DNA of 5,784 nucleotides. Origin: an uncultured Butyricicoccus sp. Lineage in GTDB: Bacteria; Bacillota; Clostridia; Oscillospirales; Butyricicoccaceae. Shown piece after piece: positions 5,474 through 5,784 of this stretch. The DNA is taken from the NCBI GenBank assembly GCA_900557315.1, contig USSI01000108.1:1-5784 (forward strand), given 5' to 3'. The notes under the pieces were generated by a model. It was not told where the DNA came from. It saw only the letters and a list, made by a program, of their open reading frames with translations, and ran no database searches. Each line of letters opens with the position of its first letter. Position 1 is the stretch's first letter. The position numbers and the translations under genes are program-made.

Positions 5474-5516
5474 ACGCCTTGCAGCGTGAATCCGTTTTCC
5501 ATGCTGCATTCTCCAT
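5454..5516 (+). repeat. Inverted-repeat element in the gltX-glnS spacer, possible miniature mobile element or mRNA hairpin
   Basis: ATGGAGAATG (5454-5463) and CATTCTCCAT (5507-5516) are perfect 10-base inverted repeats 43 bases apart. Inside them, GCAGCGTG (5481-5488) can pair with CATGCTGC (5500-5507), with one G-U pair, stacking directly on the outer stem and leaving an 18-base left bulge. The outer left arm lies within the heptamer repeat. There is no T-run after it, so it is not an ordinary terminator. No transposase or clear target duplication is seen. Confidence 0.55.
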
Positions 5517-5544
5517 ATAAAACTTTGGGGGAATAGAAAACGCT

Positions 5545-5784
5545 ATGATGGAAAACGTAAATAACTTTCTGACCGAGATCATTGACGAGGACCTTGCGGC
5601 GGGCCTGACGGAAAAAATCCATACCCGTTTCCCGCCCGAGCCGAACGGATACCTGCATATCGGCTCGGCGAAGGCGATCTTCATCAACTGGTCGATCGCA
5701 AAAAAATACAATGGCCTGTTCAACCTCCGCTATGACGACACCAACCCGGTTAAAGAGGACACCGAGTATGTCGATTCGATCTGG
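5545..5784 (+). CDS. glnS: Glutamine--tRNA ligase, 3'-partial
   Basis: The first 80 codons of glutaminyl-tRNA synthetase, open to the window end. This class I enzyme charges tRNA-Gln directly, bypassing the Glu-tRNA-Gln amidotransferase route. Visible motifs are [14 protein letters not shown] (7-20), [20 protein letters not shown] (26-45, with the HIGH signature as HIGS at 38-41) and [19 protein letters not shown] (61-79), which closely follow E. coli GlnRS. The start is one of two adjacent in-frame ATG codons (5545 and 5548). The only SD-like run, GGGGGAA at 5527-5533, is rather far upstream, so initiation may be modest or coupled to structure in the spacer. No promoter of its own is convincing, so it is probably cotranscribed with gltX. 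Clostridial homologues are often fused to a C-terminal YqeY domain, which would lie outside this window. Confidence 0.95.
   Translation, partial: MMENVNNFLTEIIDEDLAAGLTEKIHTRFPPEPNGYLHIGSAKAIFINWSIAKKYNGLFNLRYDDTNPVKEDTEYVDSIW

Noticed and set aside
3744..5723. A 659-codon open frame on the minus strand across gltX
   Set aside because: It is the antisense shadow of a GC-rich gene. Its translation is Arg/Leu/His/Val-rich with no recognisable motif, and the plus strand encodes an unmistakable GluRS.

Overview
The window looks like chromosomal housekeeping DNA from a GC-rich member of the Clostridia. An Oscillospiraceae/Butyricicoccaceae-type gut bacterium is my best guess. The grounds are protein style, gene order (gltX directly before glnS; apbE, NusG-domain-II and Gx-transporter genes in a row), strong Gram-positive ribosome binding sites and lipoprotein signal peptides. 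No species is assigned, and no phage, IS element, CRISPR array or tRNA is visible.

Layout: (1) Positions 1-462 (+) hold the end of a protein carrying a C-terminal P-II nitrogen-sensor domain, probably the tail of an ammonium transporter/P-II fusion. A strong intrinsic terminator follows. (2) Positions 511-1143 (-) hold a small alpha/beta hydrolase converging on that terminator. (3) Positions 1144-1273 are a divergent promoter region with back-to-back sigma-A-like promoters. (4) Positions 1274-3185 (+) form a tight three-gene operon: an ApbE flavin transferase lipoprotein, a membrane-anchored NusG-domain-II protein and a Gx-transporter-family membrane protein. These three families recur together in flavinylation and extracytosolic electron-transfer loci. 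(5) Positions 3237-3581 (+) encode a small acidic Asn-rich lipoprotein with an amphipathic heptad core. Its Shine-Dalgarno sequence can pair with an upstream anti-SD, and a terminator follows. (6) Positions 3708-5438 (+) hold a promoter, a palindrome at the predicted transcript start, and gltX (glutamyl-tRNA synthetase). (7) Positions 5439-5544 are a structured spacer with five tandem 7-bp repeats and a 10-bp inverted repeat. (8) Positions 5545-5784 (+) hold the first 80 codons of glnS, cut by the window edge.

Functional reading: the P-II domain senses energy and 2-oxoglutarate. gltX and glnS charge tRNAs with Glu and Gln. The apbE operon probably supplies covalent FMN to proteins outside the membrane. 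The most unusual points are the loss of the uridylylated tyrosine in P-II, the apbE/EetA-like/EetB-like cassette, the SD-sequestering stem before the lipoprotein, the palindrome in the gltX leader and the heptamer repeat between the two synthetase genes. None of these proves a new system.
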